Shown piece after piece: positions 36,175 to 47,841 of a DNA stretch of 64,000 nt. The translations under genes and the position numbers were made by a program. The notes beneath the pieces were generated by a model, which was not told the origin of the DNA, made no database searches, and was given only the letters and a program-made list of their open reading frames with translations. This DNA comes from Mariannaea sp. PMI_226 (taxonomy: Eukaryota > Ascomycota > Sordariomycetes > Hypocreales > Nectriaceae). Location of the stretch: positions 1,804,501-1,868,500 of the forward strand of contig JANFOG010000003.1 of NCBI GenBank assembly GCA_024336345.1, read 5' to 3'. How positions within the stretch are numbered: the stretch's first letter is position 1; every line of letters begins with the position of its first letter.

Positions 36175-37420
36175 CTATTCAATCACAGCCTCAATGATAC
36201 TCTCTGGTCCTTCGTGCCATATCCCACTAATCTTCAGTCCGACTCCCTCCAGCAGTTCACGCCATTGACTCTCGGTTCTCTCCCTGTTGACCAGCATTCC
36301 CATCATGGTCCAATCCAAACTAGTTTGTTGCCAGGGTGCGCCAACGTCTCTCAACACAGTCTCGTTGATAAGGATTCGTGAATGACCTTTGACCATAGCA
36401 TCTCGCAGGTGGGAAAGGATAGCAGCGCACTCGGCATCCGGCCAGTCGTGCAAGATGAGTCGCATGAAGTACGCCCCAGCACCGCGATACTCTGCAGGCT
36501 GCGGCTGAAAGAAGTCGTGTGCCACCGCCTTGATGGCTCCAGGAAGGCGTCCGGATGCGTTGGCTTCTTCAATGACCGAAGGCAAATCTTGTAGTACCAA
36601 CTGGCCAGGGAGATCTGGGTACTTTTTGTGCAAGCCAGATAGCTCGTGGCCGAGGCCACCGCCTACGTCCACCAAGAGCGGACCAGACTCTGTGTTTCCA
36701 GGCTCGATAAGACTTCCCAGGCGGTCCTTGACGGGGTAAAAGTCGACCCAGCGAGGTCGCGCCTTGGCATAGCCAGCCATGAAATTGTTGAAAGCACTTC
36801 CCAATCGGGCGTTTTCCTGAAGAAAACCGAAGAAAGGCTTGTCTGTCTTGAGTCCATATTGAACGGGGCCGTTGTTGCCATCGATAGGTACACGGTAGTC
36901 CGTCTTTGCGAGAAACTCTGGTAGACCTTGGAAGGTAGGAATCATACCCTCGAAACTATAGATCAGGCCTCCTTTGATAGCCGGGTCATTAGTAGACTCA
37001 GAAAAGGGGGTGCTGACGTATTGGTCCTTGTCGGTTTCCCTGATAATTCCATTCGCAGCAAGGTGCTTTAAAACCCGAGCTATCATTCATCTTTGTGTCA
37101 ATCCAGATTTCTTTGTTTGCCGTCTAGGTGGAGACCTTACCAACTAATTCCGGCTCAGCTTTCGTCCCCGTAGCCAGTTGCCTACTGCTCTGGGGCTCTT
37201 GGGAAAGCTTTTCGAGCAAGCCCAGTTCAAAGGCTGTTCTCAAAGCAGCCGTGCGTGATGGCTCGCCCCAGCCGATCCGGGCTAACTGCTCGCCAGGGTT
37301 CTCTAGCTCCTGGATAATCGCAGCAGCAGCAGCAATTGTTGCCTGTCTGGAGCCTTCATCCTTGGAGTCGAGGAACGCCTTGCCATGTGTGGCAATGGCG
37401 TCCAACAATGATGCAGCCAT
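36175..37420 (-). CDS. SAM-dependent O-methyltransferase (plant/fungal Methyltransf_2 type)
   Basis: This enzyme type moves a methyl group from S-adenosylmethionine to a hydroxyl of a small aromatic or polyketide substrate. The substrate here is unknown. Exons are 37420-37141 and 37079-36175 (394 residues) with a 61-nt intron, GTAAGG to GATAG, chosen because it removes the in-frame stops and restores the family core ELVARVLKHLAANG. The N-terminal half is the helical dimerisation and winged-helix part. The SAM-binding motif VDVGGGLGHE is at about 230-239. H304 in ILHDW is the catalytic base. E333 and E363 (in ERTESQW) fit the spacing of the supporting acidic residues. The length is normal and no key residue is missing. 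It lies head-to-head with a pirin gene, and no polyketide or peptide synthetase is near, so it appears to be an orphan tailoring enzyme. Confidence 0.92.
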
Positions 37421-38907
37421 ATTTGATATAACAAGCTAGCTTTTGGTGTTTTTTTTTTTTTTTGAAACGCTCGAGTTGGGTGTTGACTCCCGCCACAGCT
37501 TTGGCTGAACTTCCGAAGTCAAGGTTGATTGATAGAGGAGCTGGAGAAGGGTAGGTGAACTAGGAGTAGTATAATATATATATGTATATTACATAGATAG
37601 ATATATTCGGAAGGTAGACAGAATTTGTTCAGGTGATGCCTATTAGTTGAGATAGTAGGATCCGAACCCCTCCATGCTGTCAGCGCTTGTCTCAATGACG
37701 CTGTCTTTTTTGCATGTATCAGCTTTGTTATATCCATAGACCTCGCTTGTTTGGGTTCATGGCGTGTGGGCCGGCAAGTCCACGCTGCAGATCTATTCGC
37801 TGTCGTTTGAAAATAACTAGCTTCCCTTGTTAGAGCGCCAAGGCTGGGCAGTCTAAAACATCACATTATTGGGGTTCGGTCTGGGGCAAAGCTCGTCTAT
37901 TTTCGTTTTGTTCCTGTTGTTGGAACTCGCTGCTTGGCGCCTTTCCTCTCTGAGCCGAAGCTGGGTAGGTTGATAGGGTATAGTACCCAGGCTATAGTAC
38001 CTAGGGTATGGTATGTAGGGTATGGTTGTCAACAACAGGTTCATAAGATAATCAACATTCGAGACAGCCTCATACAAGCACATGCATATTTTTTTTTTTT
38101 ACACACGAGATAAAAGTAGACAATTGTGTCTAATGACAAGCCTTGTCTGGTCAAATATATATATGTATAGGTAACAAAGGACGGCTATTGAACATAGTGT
38201 TGATGAACGGTGATGGTGGATAAGAGGGCTAGAGCATGCGTAACTTCTGGAACTATTAATTTGTCTACATGATGATGTGATGGATATGGCAGGTAGTCAT
38301 GGAAAAGGTACGTACCCAGATCGAGAACAAAGCCAAGCTGCCAGTCAGTTAATACGAAAAAAAAATTGCGAGCCACTTGCCCGGCAGCTCAGAGAGTTGG
38401 TACGTACTTAGGGATGCACTTCTAAGATCATAATTGAAGATTCCGGTCCTGAGTTCCTTGAGCTCCCAATTATACGATTAAGTAATCTACCGAGTCTCCT
38501 GGGTAATAATTTATTAATACTGAAGACTCCAAAGCTATGATGGAAGCCGGGTTTAGTGTCCGGAAACGGACTTTGGTTAAATATCACGTGATAAATTGCA
38601 TTTTCTGTTCCTGATTGGCGGTCTGCTTCGATCCGGTGGGGGGCATTGAGCCGTTCTTGGCAATTTGGCAAGCTTGTGTCAGCGTTGGGTAAGCAAATCT
38701 GGAAGCTTTTGACGTACATGTACATACCCCACCGCCGATGACCAAGGATGATATAATGGGCTCAAGCTCTGTGAAGTCTGGATTATGCCAGTGTTGTTGA
38801 TTGATACAAATATTCGCATCAGCGTCTTCAAATCTGCACCAATCTGCATTAATCCGATCCATGTTGATGTAGGCAGCTTCTAGTTCTTTCGGTAAAATCG
38901 TCTATAT
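37421..38907. promoter_or_regulatory. shared divergent promoter region, O-methyltransferase and pirin
   Basis: This 1.5-kb region separates two genes pointing away from each other. It contains a TATA-like ATATATATATG run (37570-37584) about 150 bp upstream of the methyltransferase start, a cluster of GGTATAGTACC-like motifs (37975-38025), T-rich tracts, a CACGTG E-box at 38585-38590 and TATATATG right at the pirin start. Frames inside are short and not gene-like. Confidence 0.5.
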
Positions 38908-39984
38908 ATGTCTCGCTTCACTTCCTTGGCTGGAATTTTCGTCGCCATCATTTCAACCATCATCTTCATCTACACTCCAGCAAACCAGTACTTCTCAGAG
39001 CAGCTTCAGAGACTTACAAACAACACCATCAGTAACAACATCAACAACAACCCTATTATCACAACAACAGAAACAACAGAAACAATACCTACTTCAGAGA
39101 AGCAGATGCTCAACGCCGCCAAAAACATGTCCAAGTCACTCCGCAACGCAAAGATCACCCCCCACCTTTCCAGCAATCGCGGTCACTCTGACCACGGCTG
39201 GCTCAACTCTTATCACAGCTTCTCCTTTGCGGACTGGTATGACCCACGCTTTACACACTTTGGTGCTTTGCGTGTTCTCAACGAGGACCGCGTCAAGGCC
39301 AACTCTGGCTTCCCTACCCACCCCCATCGCGATTTCGAGATTTTCAGCTACATTCTAGATGGAGAACTCACTCACCGGGACTCCATGCTCAAGAGGGGCA
39401 TGGAAGGTGGCCAGTCGGACAAGTTCTACCGCATGCACCGAGGTGATGTTCAATTCACCACTGGTGGCACCGGTATTGCTCACTCTGAAATGAACGAGCA
39501 CAAGACCGATACGGTGCACTTCCTTCAGATCTGGGCCATCCCGTGGAAGCGTGGTCTCGCTCCCCGCTACCACACTCGTCACTTCGACGAAGAGTCCAAA
39601 CGCAGCGGCTTTGTCAAGATTCTCTCCCCCCTCAAAGGTGGCGAGGACGCAACTGCCGAGCAAGAGAAGGATGCTGAGGGTGTGATCCCCGAAACTATCC
39701 CCATCCACGCCGACATGGTTATGGGAGCTGGTCTCATTGCTCCCCAGACAGAATTTCAGTGGACCATCGGCGGTGGTGCAGGCGAATCTACGAAGCGCAA
39801 GGTCTATGTGCACGTTCCCATGACCAAACGAGGCAAGGCCAAGATCCGACTGGACGGCCGAGAGGATGCTGAGCTCTCGGAGGGAGACGGTGCTTTCATC
39901 GAAGGTGTCAGCATTGGTGACAAGCTCACTGTGGAGAGCATCGGTGAGGCAGAGGCCGAGGTGATTGTTTTGGATACTGCTTGA
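38908..39984 (+). CDS. pirin-family cupin protein with an N-terminal membrane anchor or signal
   Basis: Pirins are two-domain cupins. Some bind iron and act as quercetin dioxygenases, others as nuclear cofactors. The single exon encodes 358 residues. The pirin body runs from about residue 75 (SLRNAKITPHLS) to the end. The metal site residues are H138 and H140 (THPHRDFE) and H182 and E184 (AHSEMN), all present. Ahead of it, residues 5-23 form one hydrophobic segment, followed by an Asn/Thr-rich linker to about residue 66. Cytosolic pirins lack this. In-frame ATGs at residues 67 and 74 would give an ordinary cytosolic protein, so two forms could be made. I keep the long form because the frame is open and coding-like throughout. 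The gene is divergent from the O-methyltransferase. Identity is certain; the start and location are open. Confidence 0.93.
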   Translation: MSRFTSLAGIFVAIISTIIFIYTPANQYFSEQLQRLTNNTISNNINNNPIITTTETTETIPTSEKQMLNAAKNMSKSLRNAKITPHLSSNRGHSDHGWLNSYHSFSFADWYDPRFTHFGALRVLNEDRVKANSGFPTHPHRDFEIFSYILDGELTHRDSMLKRGMEGGQSDKFYRMHRGDVQFTTGGTGIAHSEMNEHKTDTVHFLQIWAIPWKRGLAPRYHTRHFDEESKRSGFVKILSPLKGGEDATAEQEKDAEGVIPETIPIHADMVMGAGLIAPQTEFQWTIGGGAGESTKRKVYVHVPMTKRGKAKIRLDGREDAELSEGDGAFIEGVSIGDKLTVESIGEAEAEVIVLDTA

Positions 39985-42900
39985 ACAGACCGGAATGTGG
40001 TCTAATACAAGCTGTCGATGTGCCTTGAGTTTCAGATTTTATAAAAGGGAAAACCTGTATTTAGCGTCGCTACTAGAAAAATGAACATTGCCTTCTCTTT
40101 CGAGGAGTGCAGCAAGATTTTGAAAGAAAAATAATTATGGCACCAGTTCGGTCCAACTATCCCCGTAGAATTGACAATGAATGACCCGAGTGAGCCACGG
40201 AAAGGAACAGACGAACGGTCTGCTTATAGGGCTAAAAGTCAGCCTCAAATCGGAAAACATACGACAGGGACCCTTGTGATGACAACTTAGGTCGGAAGAA
40301 TTTGGCGTGAGTGAACCATTCCCAGACTAGCAAGGTTGGTATCGGCAAAGAAGACTTGCGAGAATTCTACAAAGCATCAACCAAGTTTGAAAGGAGTGGT
40401 AAGAAAGCTCGACTTCTTAGGCTGAGTTGGGTCTGAAAGAACCGGCCTTCGATCACGCACTTTGCATGGCCAAGGACCTGGTTCTTGTCATTCTTCATGT
40501 CGGTCGCTGTGTTCGGGAAGAAGATGCAATGCTGTGGAACCGTATCGTACTGGAGAGCGCATCGCATGGCACGCGGCGTAATCATTCCGTGTATTATGGA
40601 TTGCCTAAGAGTAACTCATGGAATGCCTCCATGCCCCCTATAGCACATGGCGCCTGGGTAGTGTTGGTGAAATGGAAAATGTGGCTTCGTTCCAGCGGCA
40701 TTTGGTGGAGATTATTCCTGCCATCTTGGACCAAGTAAGCGCCCGACGCGAGCCACAAGATTGCGCCACTCAGCAATGGTTTCTGCAGCTGGGATGAGGG
40801 CATTGACGATGTGCAAACGGTGGGCGGGTGGCTAACGCATTAGTGGGAGAAGGTATGGCACAGGTGTGACAGCGGATAGGCAGAGTCCTCGAATCAAATA
40901 AGTAGGGGGCTTGAACTGCTGTGTGTGCCTTGCCCTGGGCTGAAGCTGAACTCACCGGGCGGCATGATAATTTCATGATGCAGAATTTGTCACAGTTTGC
41001 CGCAATGACAGACGATAGGATGCAGGGGCGAGTCCCAGAAGGGTGCAGGAAGAAAAAAAAAAAGCAATTGCCAATATGTTCAACATTGATGCATGGCTGG
41101 GACGACTATTGAGTGATGGGTGGATGTGCCAAAGATGAGGAGAGTCGGCTATCTCGCTAGAGTTGCCAAGAAGCATATCTACGAGCTTGAAGAACAGGCG
41201 CGATAGTACGGATAATCTGTCATCCGTAAACCAGCACAGGAGTTTTCTGGGAGCAAGGTAAACCAAGTCCAAGGCGATGTTCAGTTCCGAGTCGGTAGTG
41301 AATTGGATGGGGAAAGTAGTGCGAGGAGGCAATGCCGTCATTTTAATTTATGGGAGGGACTAACTAAATCATTAGTCGGGGAAACGGAGAATAAGAAACG
41401 GGACCATGCTTATCGCTAAAGACACTCAGCTGCTATCGAGAAAGAGCACTTCCTGCAATGGCTGACGGAGTGCCCGGACCGGACTGGGGTGTGTAAGTGA
41501 GGAAGACAGGGAGAGGAGCCAAGGCGATAGATGTCACATTACAGATTAAAGCAATGGAACTTTTTCTCCCCCAAGCAACAGACGATTTGGATGCCAAGAA
41601 GAGATGACCAGCACTTCTCTCTGGTGGAAAAACTACGGAGAGTTTAAACGGGTAATCGGCAGGTGAAGGAAAGGGAAAGTGAACTATGATAGAGGCCGAG
41701 ACAGGAAAAGAGTGCGTGGGCCGAGAGTTGGGTGGGACATTCGGTAGAGACCCCGGATCGGCTGTATCCTGTTTGGGCTGGCCCTCGGGGTCCTCGCATG
41801 GTCAGCAAGGATCAGAACGTAAACGGTTTTTATTAGACTATGTGTCAGTGGTTGGGGAGAAGAAGGAAAAGAAGCACAGAATGAAGTACTCTGGTAACAG
41901 CACGGAGTAAAAGATCCAAGTCTAACCAGAAATACTAACCGTTGGGTTTCTTTTCCCGCTACAGATTACGGAGCACTTACTACAATACGCAAGTTAGGGC
42001 ACGATGTTAGATGGATCATGTCCGCGGATCAGTACTGATTGGCCAGATAACCAAGTGTGCTTTTTGAGTTTCTGGACATGGCACCACATCGTCGAAACTT
42101 GCCCTGTCATCACTGAGATTCCCTCGGAGAATCAGTCCTTAGACATGACTTAGTACCAACGATATGGGTGGACAGAGTGGAGGGGGCATACGTATGCTTC
42201 GAAGCGCTGGGTGGAGCTGCCCTGTACTACTGTGTGTAAGTGTGTAGCCCTACAGCGTGATGGTGGATAAAAGACGCTCTGGATTAGGGGATACCACAGT
42301 CGGGCTAGTGAGGTTCGGGCCCTAGTGTGTAGTGGCCCCCGTCATGCAAACTGCCCCTCTTGGCGACTAAACAGGGGCCAACAGAGACCAGCAGGGCCCC
42401 GGGCAAAATAAACCCCATGCAGGAACCAGGGGGCTCTTTTCGTCGTGTGAATCGATCCATGTCACATACTGGACACCCAACACACACGCTCTCTCTTTTC
42501 CTATGGTGCTGTTATCAGTGAAGAGACTCCTGAAGAGTTATTTTACAGTTTGAAGAAAGAGTTGGGTATATTTTACCTGGGTTGACCAATTATGGCACCA
42601 GAAATACAGTGATTTCGATTGTCTTCAACGAAATCCCATTCCCCGTCTCCCATCATTCTAAGCACCCTGCCTGATGAGAACTCATACTCTCAAACGTCTT
42701 GGTCCTATAGTCCCATAGTCTGCCTCATCCCAAAGGTTGCGCCGAGACTTTTGTGCCGTGTTCCCGTCTGCCGGGAATAATACCCCTCACTTGCAAGAGG
42801 TGTGAAGCCACCAGCAAGCCCTCGCAAGAACGAACCAGGACGTAAATGGTATTCCCTTCATGAAAGTCCCACAGAGACACCCATGGGTATTCTTGTCAGT

Positions 42901-43734
42901 GTTGAACATATGTGTACTCCGTAATCTATAGAAAGGTTTGGAGCCAAGATAATTAAATGGCATGAGCAAATACGGCGTATTCCTGACAGACCCCAGCATA
43001 TCCCTCGGAGCCTTGTCACCTTCAGCTTGGGTGCGAGTTCATCATTGGTGCCCAGCCATGCCAGCCCATGCCTACCCCTGATCCAATACACATCTCTGCA
43101 AGATACAAACAACCTCGACGGACGCTAAGCCTGTTCCTGAACTCGACTGCAATGACTAAACTTCGCCATCTTCTCTGCAGGAAAACTATGTACCTCCATG
43201 CACGTGTTGGTTGGTCGCCTCCTCTGATGGGAAATTGCCCTAGTCACGGTATCATGTCCTCGGGTCGACTTCTCCCCGGGCGGGGAGGGGAGAGAGATAC
43301 CCTGGATGATGGGGATTGCGACAGATGGTCACTGAAATTGGTGGCTTAGATTGGGAATCGCCGATTTTTTTGGCCATGATTCATTCGGGGTGGGCAGAAT
43401 TCGGGGGTGGGCAGACTAGACTGTAGGCGAAGAGACGACGATGAACTGCCCTGGCCATAGCCGCGGTGTAGTAGCCTCCATATACCCCCCCCTTCTTCTT
43501 CCTATTCTTCGTCTTCTTCTTCTCCTCTTATTCCTTTTTGTTCGTCTCTATCAATCCTTGTGCTTGACTTTGTCAATTACAGAGGCGGCTCTGTCTAAAG
43601 CCTTTTTGCAGACCTTTGTGTTTGCGTCCTTTCTTTGATCTCAGTATCATCAACACACTCATTCTTTCCTGCCCTGGCTTCGGCCATCTTACAGCTCGTT
43701 CCAAAACCCCTAACTATTTATTCACTCTTTCAAT
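39985..43734. other. long upstream region of the chitinase gene
   Basis: There is no intact gene over 3.7 kb. The first part is pirin 3' region. A possible decayed gene at 40367-41341 on the minus strand is listed separately. A TACTCCGTA motif lies at 42915-42923. From about 43480 the plus strand becomes C/T-rich, typical of the chitinase promoter and leader. Confidence 0.45.
40367..41341 (-). pseudogene. possible decayed or intron-rich unrecognised gene
   Basis: The minus strand opens with an ATG at 41341 and about 62 codons of convincing protein-like sequence (MTALPPRTTFPIQF, then DDRLSVLSRLFFKLVDMLLG). A GTGAGT donor near 40952 and a GTTAG acceptor near 40829 would join a segment reading HRLHIVNALIPAAETIAEWR. 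After that the best reading moves between frames (for example HIFHFTNTTQAPCAIGG, then QYDTVPQHCIFFPNTATD) with stops between. Either several introns or decay is needed. The product is not recognised. Confidence 0.35.
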
Positions 43735-46700
43735 ATGCCTGCTGTTGCCCTTTCATCTGGTCCATATGGTGGCCTCAACGGGTACTGGGTAAGTATCAGA
43801 CCAACAAGCATATCAAAGAATCTGTAGGAGAACGGGGAGAGAGAGAGAGAGAGAGGAAACTAATATTCTGACCACATGATTTTAGGGACAATGGGGAAGT
43901 GATCCTCTGTCGACTTACTGTGACAGTCGCCCCGAGTATGTGACGCTGTCCTTCATCACATCGTCCCCGGAGAACGAAGCGTCTGGTTGGCCTGGTACCA
44001 ACTTTGCTGGCCATTGCCCTGGCACCGTCTTCACATATGTCGACAAGAATGGTGTTACACAAAACTCTAACCTTTGGAGCAACTGTTATGAGATTATGGA
44101 AGGCATCCCTTACTGCCAGAATCTCGGAGTCAAAGTTTTGATCAGCATCGGAGGAGTTCTTACCCCTACTGGCGACTACACTGTCACCTCTACACCTAAT
44201 GCTATTTCTTTCGCCGACTTTCTGTACAACGCTTTTGGTCCCAAGCAAATTGGTTACACTGGCCCCCGTCCCTTTGACACACCCACGACCGAAGTCGCTG
44301 TTGACGGTTTCGACTTCGACATTGAGGCCAATCTCGGTAAGTCGTGAACCACTGGAAGAGGTGGCTGTTGCTAACTTGGGCATTTTCTTTAGACAATGGG
44401 CCTTATATTGACATGATTAACCATCTCCGTGACCTCGACCCATCCATCATCATCACCGGTGCCCCTCAATGCCCCATGTCAGACCCGTACTTTTACATGA
44501 AGGAAATGATCTCCGAGGCTCAATTCGATGCTCTATTTGTTCAGTTCTACAACAATCCAGACTGTGATCTGATTGGCGACAACTCTGATCCCCTCGCCAA
44601 CTCAAACTACTATGCCTGGGAGGATTTCTTGAAGACCACTGCCCTGAGCAAGTCGGCCAAGCTCTACATTGGTCTTCCCGCCAGCACCGCGGCTGCGGGA
44701 AGCGGATACGTCGATCCTAGTGTTATCAAGACTGTTGTCAACGAGCTCGCTGGTCGCCCCAACTTTGGAGGTATCTCGCTCTGGGATCTTACTCGCGGTG
44801 CTATGAACCAGGACCCCGTAACTCTTGTGACTTTCAACGAGCAAGTCGAGAATATCTTGGAGTGTGGCAATACCGTTTTGCCCACGACAACTACTACCTC
44901 ATCGGCTCCCACTTCAACTACATCCGCTACAACTGAGAGTACCACTGCTACCACCGAGACTACGACCGCTGCTTCGACAACTGAGTCGACTGCCGAGTCG
45001 ACAACTACCGCTGAGTCGACAACTACCGCTGAGTCAACAACTACCGCTGAGTCGACAACTACTGCTGAGTCGACAACCACTGCTGAGTCGACAACCACTG
45101 TTGAGTCGACAACTACCGCTGAGTCGACAACTACCGCTGAGTCGACGACTACCGCTAGCTTGACATCTCAGACCACCACTCCCGTCTCGACTACGGACGC
45201 CAGCACTGAGACAACGGAGGCTGTTTCTACCACCCCAGGAGCTACCACTCCCAACGGAAACGAGTCTACCACTACCACCAGCGATCAGACTACTGATTCC
45301 GGCACTACAACGACTGAGGCTGTTTCTACCACACCTGCGTCTACTACCCCTGGTGGAAACACTTCAACTGATGTTACTTCGACTGAAGCCACTTCTGCTG
45401 AGACAACTACGACTACTGAGGCTGGTTCTACCACGACCACTCCAGGAGCTAACACCCCTACTGGTAACACTTCTACTTCGGGCGGTAGTGAAACCACCAC
45501 CACTGGTACAACCACCTTGACAAGTGACTCTGTTTCTACGACTCCTGGAGCCAGCACTCCTACAGGCAACACTTCCACTACTGACAACTCTACTACGGAA
45601 CCTGCGACTACCACTCCTGGAACTACCACCCCTGGTGACAACACTTCTGGAGTCACAACAACGGAGGCAACCTCCACCACTCCCCAGGCGAATACCACTC
45701 CTACTGGAAACACTTCCGATTCTAGTACTTCAACTGCCCCAGCTATTTCTACCACTCCTGGAACAACTACGCCCGGTGACAATACCTCCACCTTTGGCAC
45801 TTCGACAACTGGTGATGTTACTACGACCTCTGGAGGCAGCGCTGCTACCACCGACCTCTCCACTTCTGAGCCGGTCTCTACTACCCCCGGTAACACAACT
45901 CCCAATGGAACTCCTTCTTCAACTGAGTCCAACTCTCAGACTACTTCCGGATCAACCACTGAGACCAATAACCCTACCTCTGGCTCAGGAACTACTACTT
46001 GCGACGAGACTCTCGGTAGCACCACAACCGCTGTTCACACCAGCAATGGAAGTGGCCATGACACCACTGTTCCCTACTCGGTCCCAACCAATGGTGTCAC
46101 CTCGGGCAATGTATATCCCACCGGTCCCGTCAGCATGACAACAAGCACCGTCTACTCGACGCATACCTACACAGTTACCAAGTGCCCTTCATATGTAACC
46201 AACTGCCCCTCGCGCCCATATGTCACCACTGAGACTGTTGCCCTGTACACGACAGTATGCCCTGTCACAGAGGGAGGCCACGGTGCCACCAAGACCGGCC
46301 AAGAATCTGGTCCCAAGACCACGAAGGCCCCTTCTGTGGGTGAGGTGAAGACGCTGTACACCACCAAGGTCCATACCATCACCAAGTGCCCCTCCTGGGT
46401 GGTCAACTGCCCCGTTGGTTCTTTGACCACTGAAGTGTCTCCATATACGACTACTGTATTCCCAGGTGCTCCTAATGCGCCAGTCTACACTGGAGAGTCC
46501 GTGCCGGAGAGTAGCGTTCCTTACGAGGAGGTTTACGAGGAGTCCACGACCGTAGTCTACCAGACCGTTGTCGCAGTTCCTAGTACATTCACTTCCGTGG
46601 GCAAGCCCGCATCGACAAATTATGGCTCGGGTGTCCGACCTACCAGCAAGCAGCCAGAGGGTGCTGCAGTCCCGACAAACGGATGCGTCGGCGAAGGGTG

Positions 46701-46830
46701 CTCCGCCACCACGCACACGTACTCTGCTCCCACTGCTCCCCCTCAGCCTGTGACCGCCGGAGCGTCGACAATTCGCGCTGGCCTGCTTGCCATGTCACTC
46801 ATGACGATTCTGAATATGTTTATTCTGTGA
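43735..46830 (+). CDS. GH18 class III chitinase with mucin-like stalk and GPI-type tail
   Basis: Chitinases of this kind cut chitin in the fungal's own or a foreign cell wall. Exons are 43735-43788, 43886-44336 and 44393-46830 (980 residues). The introns (97 and 56 nt) have GTAAGT/TTTAG-type borders, and the second has a CTAAC branch site. The catalytic domain spans residues 10 to about 310: GYWGQWG at the first strand, LISIGG at the third, and the active-site motif DGFDFDIE at 158-165 with E165 as acid. From about residue 320 comes a long Ser/Thr stalk with nine ESTTTA repeats, then Cys-containing modules (KCPSYVTNCPSRP and KCPSWVVNCP), then a hydrophobic tail (LLAMSLMTILNMFIL) typical of GPI attachment. 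No signal peptide is visible: the first exon reads MPAVALSSGPYGG, an in-frame stop lies at 43711-43713, and no splice acceptor lies between. Confidence 0.93.
44995..45156 (+). repeat. nine tandem 18-bp units encoding ESTTTA
   Basis: The unit GAGTCGACAACTACCGCT is repeated nine times inside the chitinase stalk region. There are mostly synonymous changes and one Ala-to-Val change. Such arrays vary in copy number between strains. Confidence 0.95.
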
Positions 46831-47841
46831 GGCTCCTCTCGCAAGTTCCCATACTTTGGCGATGGGCGATCCACACATCCCTTTTCGATTCCTGGATATG
46901 ACGCTTTTATTGATATCGACTTGCGCAAAGGCATCTCACGGGAGCCTGGTGGCTCCAGCCCGGACCAAGTCGCTTTTTTTTTTACTTAGAACGTCAGTCA
47001 CATATAGACTAGCCTAAGGTATAATATGTTTATATGTACATTTATTTATGAGACATAATGGAAAATAGAGTAACGTCGCCTCATGTTTCCGGCTGTTCCA
47101 TTGGATGACAACAGAAGGCAGATCGCGGTAAGCTTTGTCAGCGGTGATGTGGCGGATCTCGGGGTTCATTTTTTCACCGCCAGAATCTCATGCATTGATA
47201 ATACAGAGTAATATCACAATGCCGTAACCAAAACTAGTTAACTGTTTCTCTTTAAGCGCCTGGGATGCCGCGGGCAGCATGGCAGAGGCGCAGTCCCAAT
47301 ATCCGGGGGTGTGTCGTCCTGTCTGTTGGAAGCAGAAGACACACTTTTGGGGCAGAGTAATTGAATGTAGATGTAGAGGAGTATTTTACCTATCAATAAT
47401 AATCATGTCTTTCTTCCAGTGCACGAGGGTTCGGACAGAGAGGTTGTTGTTACGTGCATGCCTACGACCATAGATCGGATGGGTACCACAGTGACTAAAA
47501 TTCCTTTCTCCTGTCTTAGAAAAGCAAGCAGTTTCATGTAGATAACGTAAGATTTTTCAATAAAGGATTTGAGATACGTATGAATTATTTGAGATGCGAC
47601 CTAGCATCAAATACCTGAGTCCGGAAGATGCCGCCCGATAGATGCATCGTGTCTGAGCTCAAGTAGATCGGCAGTTGGGTTCTTCAACGGGCGGGTTTTA
47701 GATAGTGTATCTACCGGCGTCTCTTTTCTTGTTCGGCTTGCCTGGACGTATATAGAAGGTGATGACTGCAAACGACGGCAATGTGGTCAAGCCAAAAGAC
47801 TTTGAACCCTAGGTGTGTGCGGATTACGAACTATAACGTCA

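Noticed and set aside
36175..40000. secondary-metabolite cluster around the O-methyltransferase
   Set aside because: No polyketide synthase, peptide synthetase, terpene cyclase, P450 or transporter is nearby; only the two-gene pair is supported.
43635..43871. upstream ATG frame as an alternative chitinase start
   Set aside because: It is in another frame from the catalytic domain and would need a one-base shift; recorded only as a possible sequence error.
45285..45932. 215-codon Val-rich minus-strand frame, and the 204-codon Leu-rich frame at 45524-46138
   Set aside because: Both are shadows of the repetitive Ser/Thr codons of the chitinase stalk.
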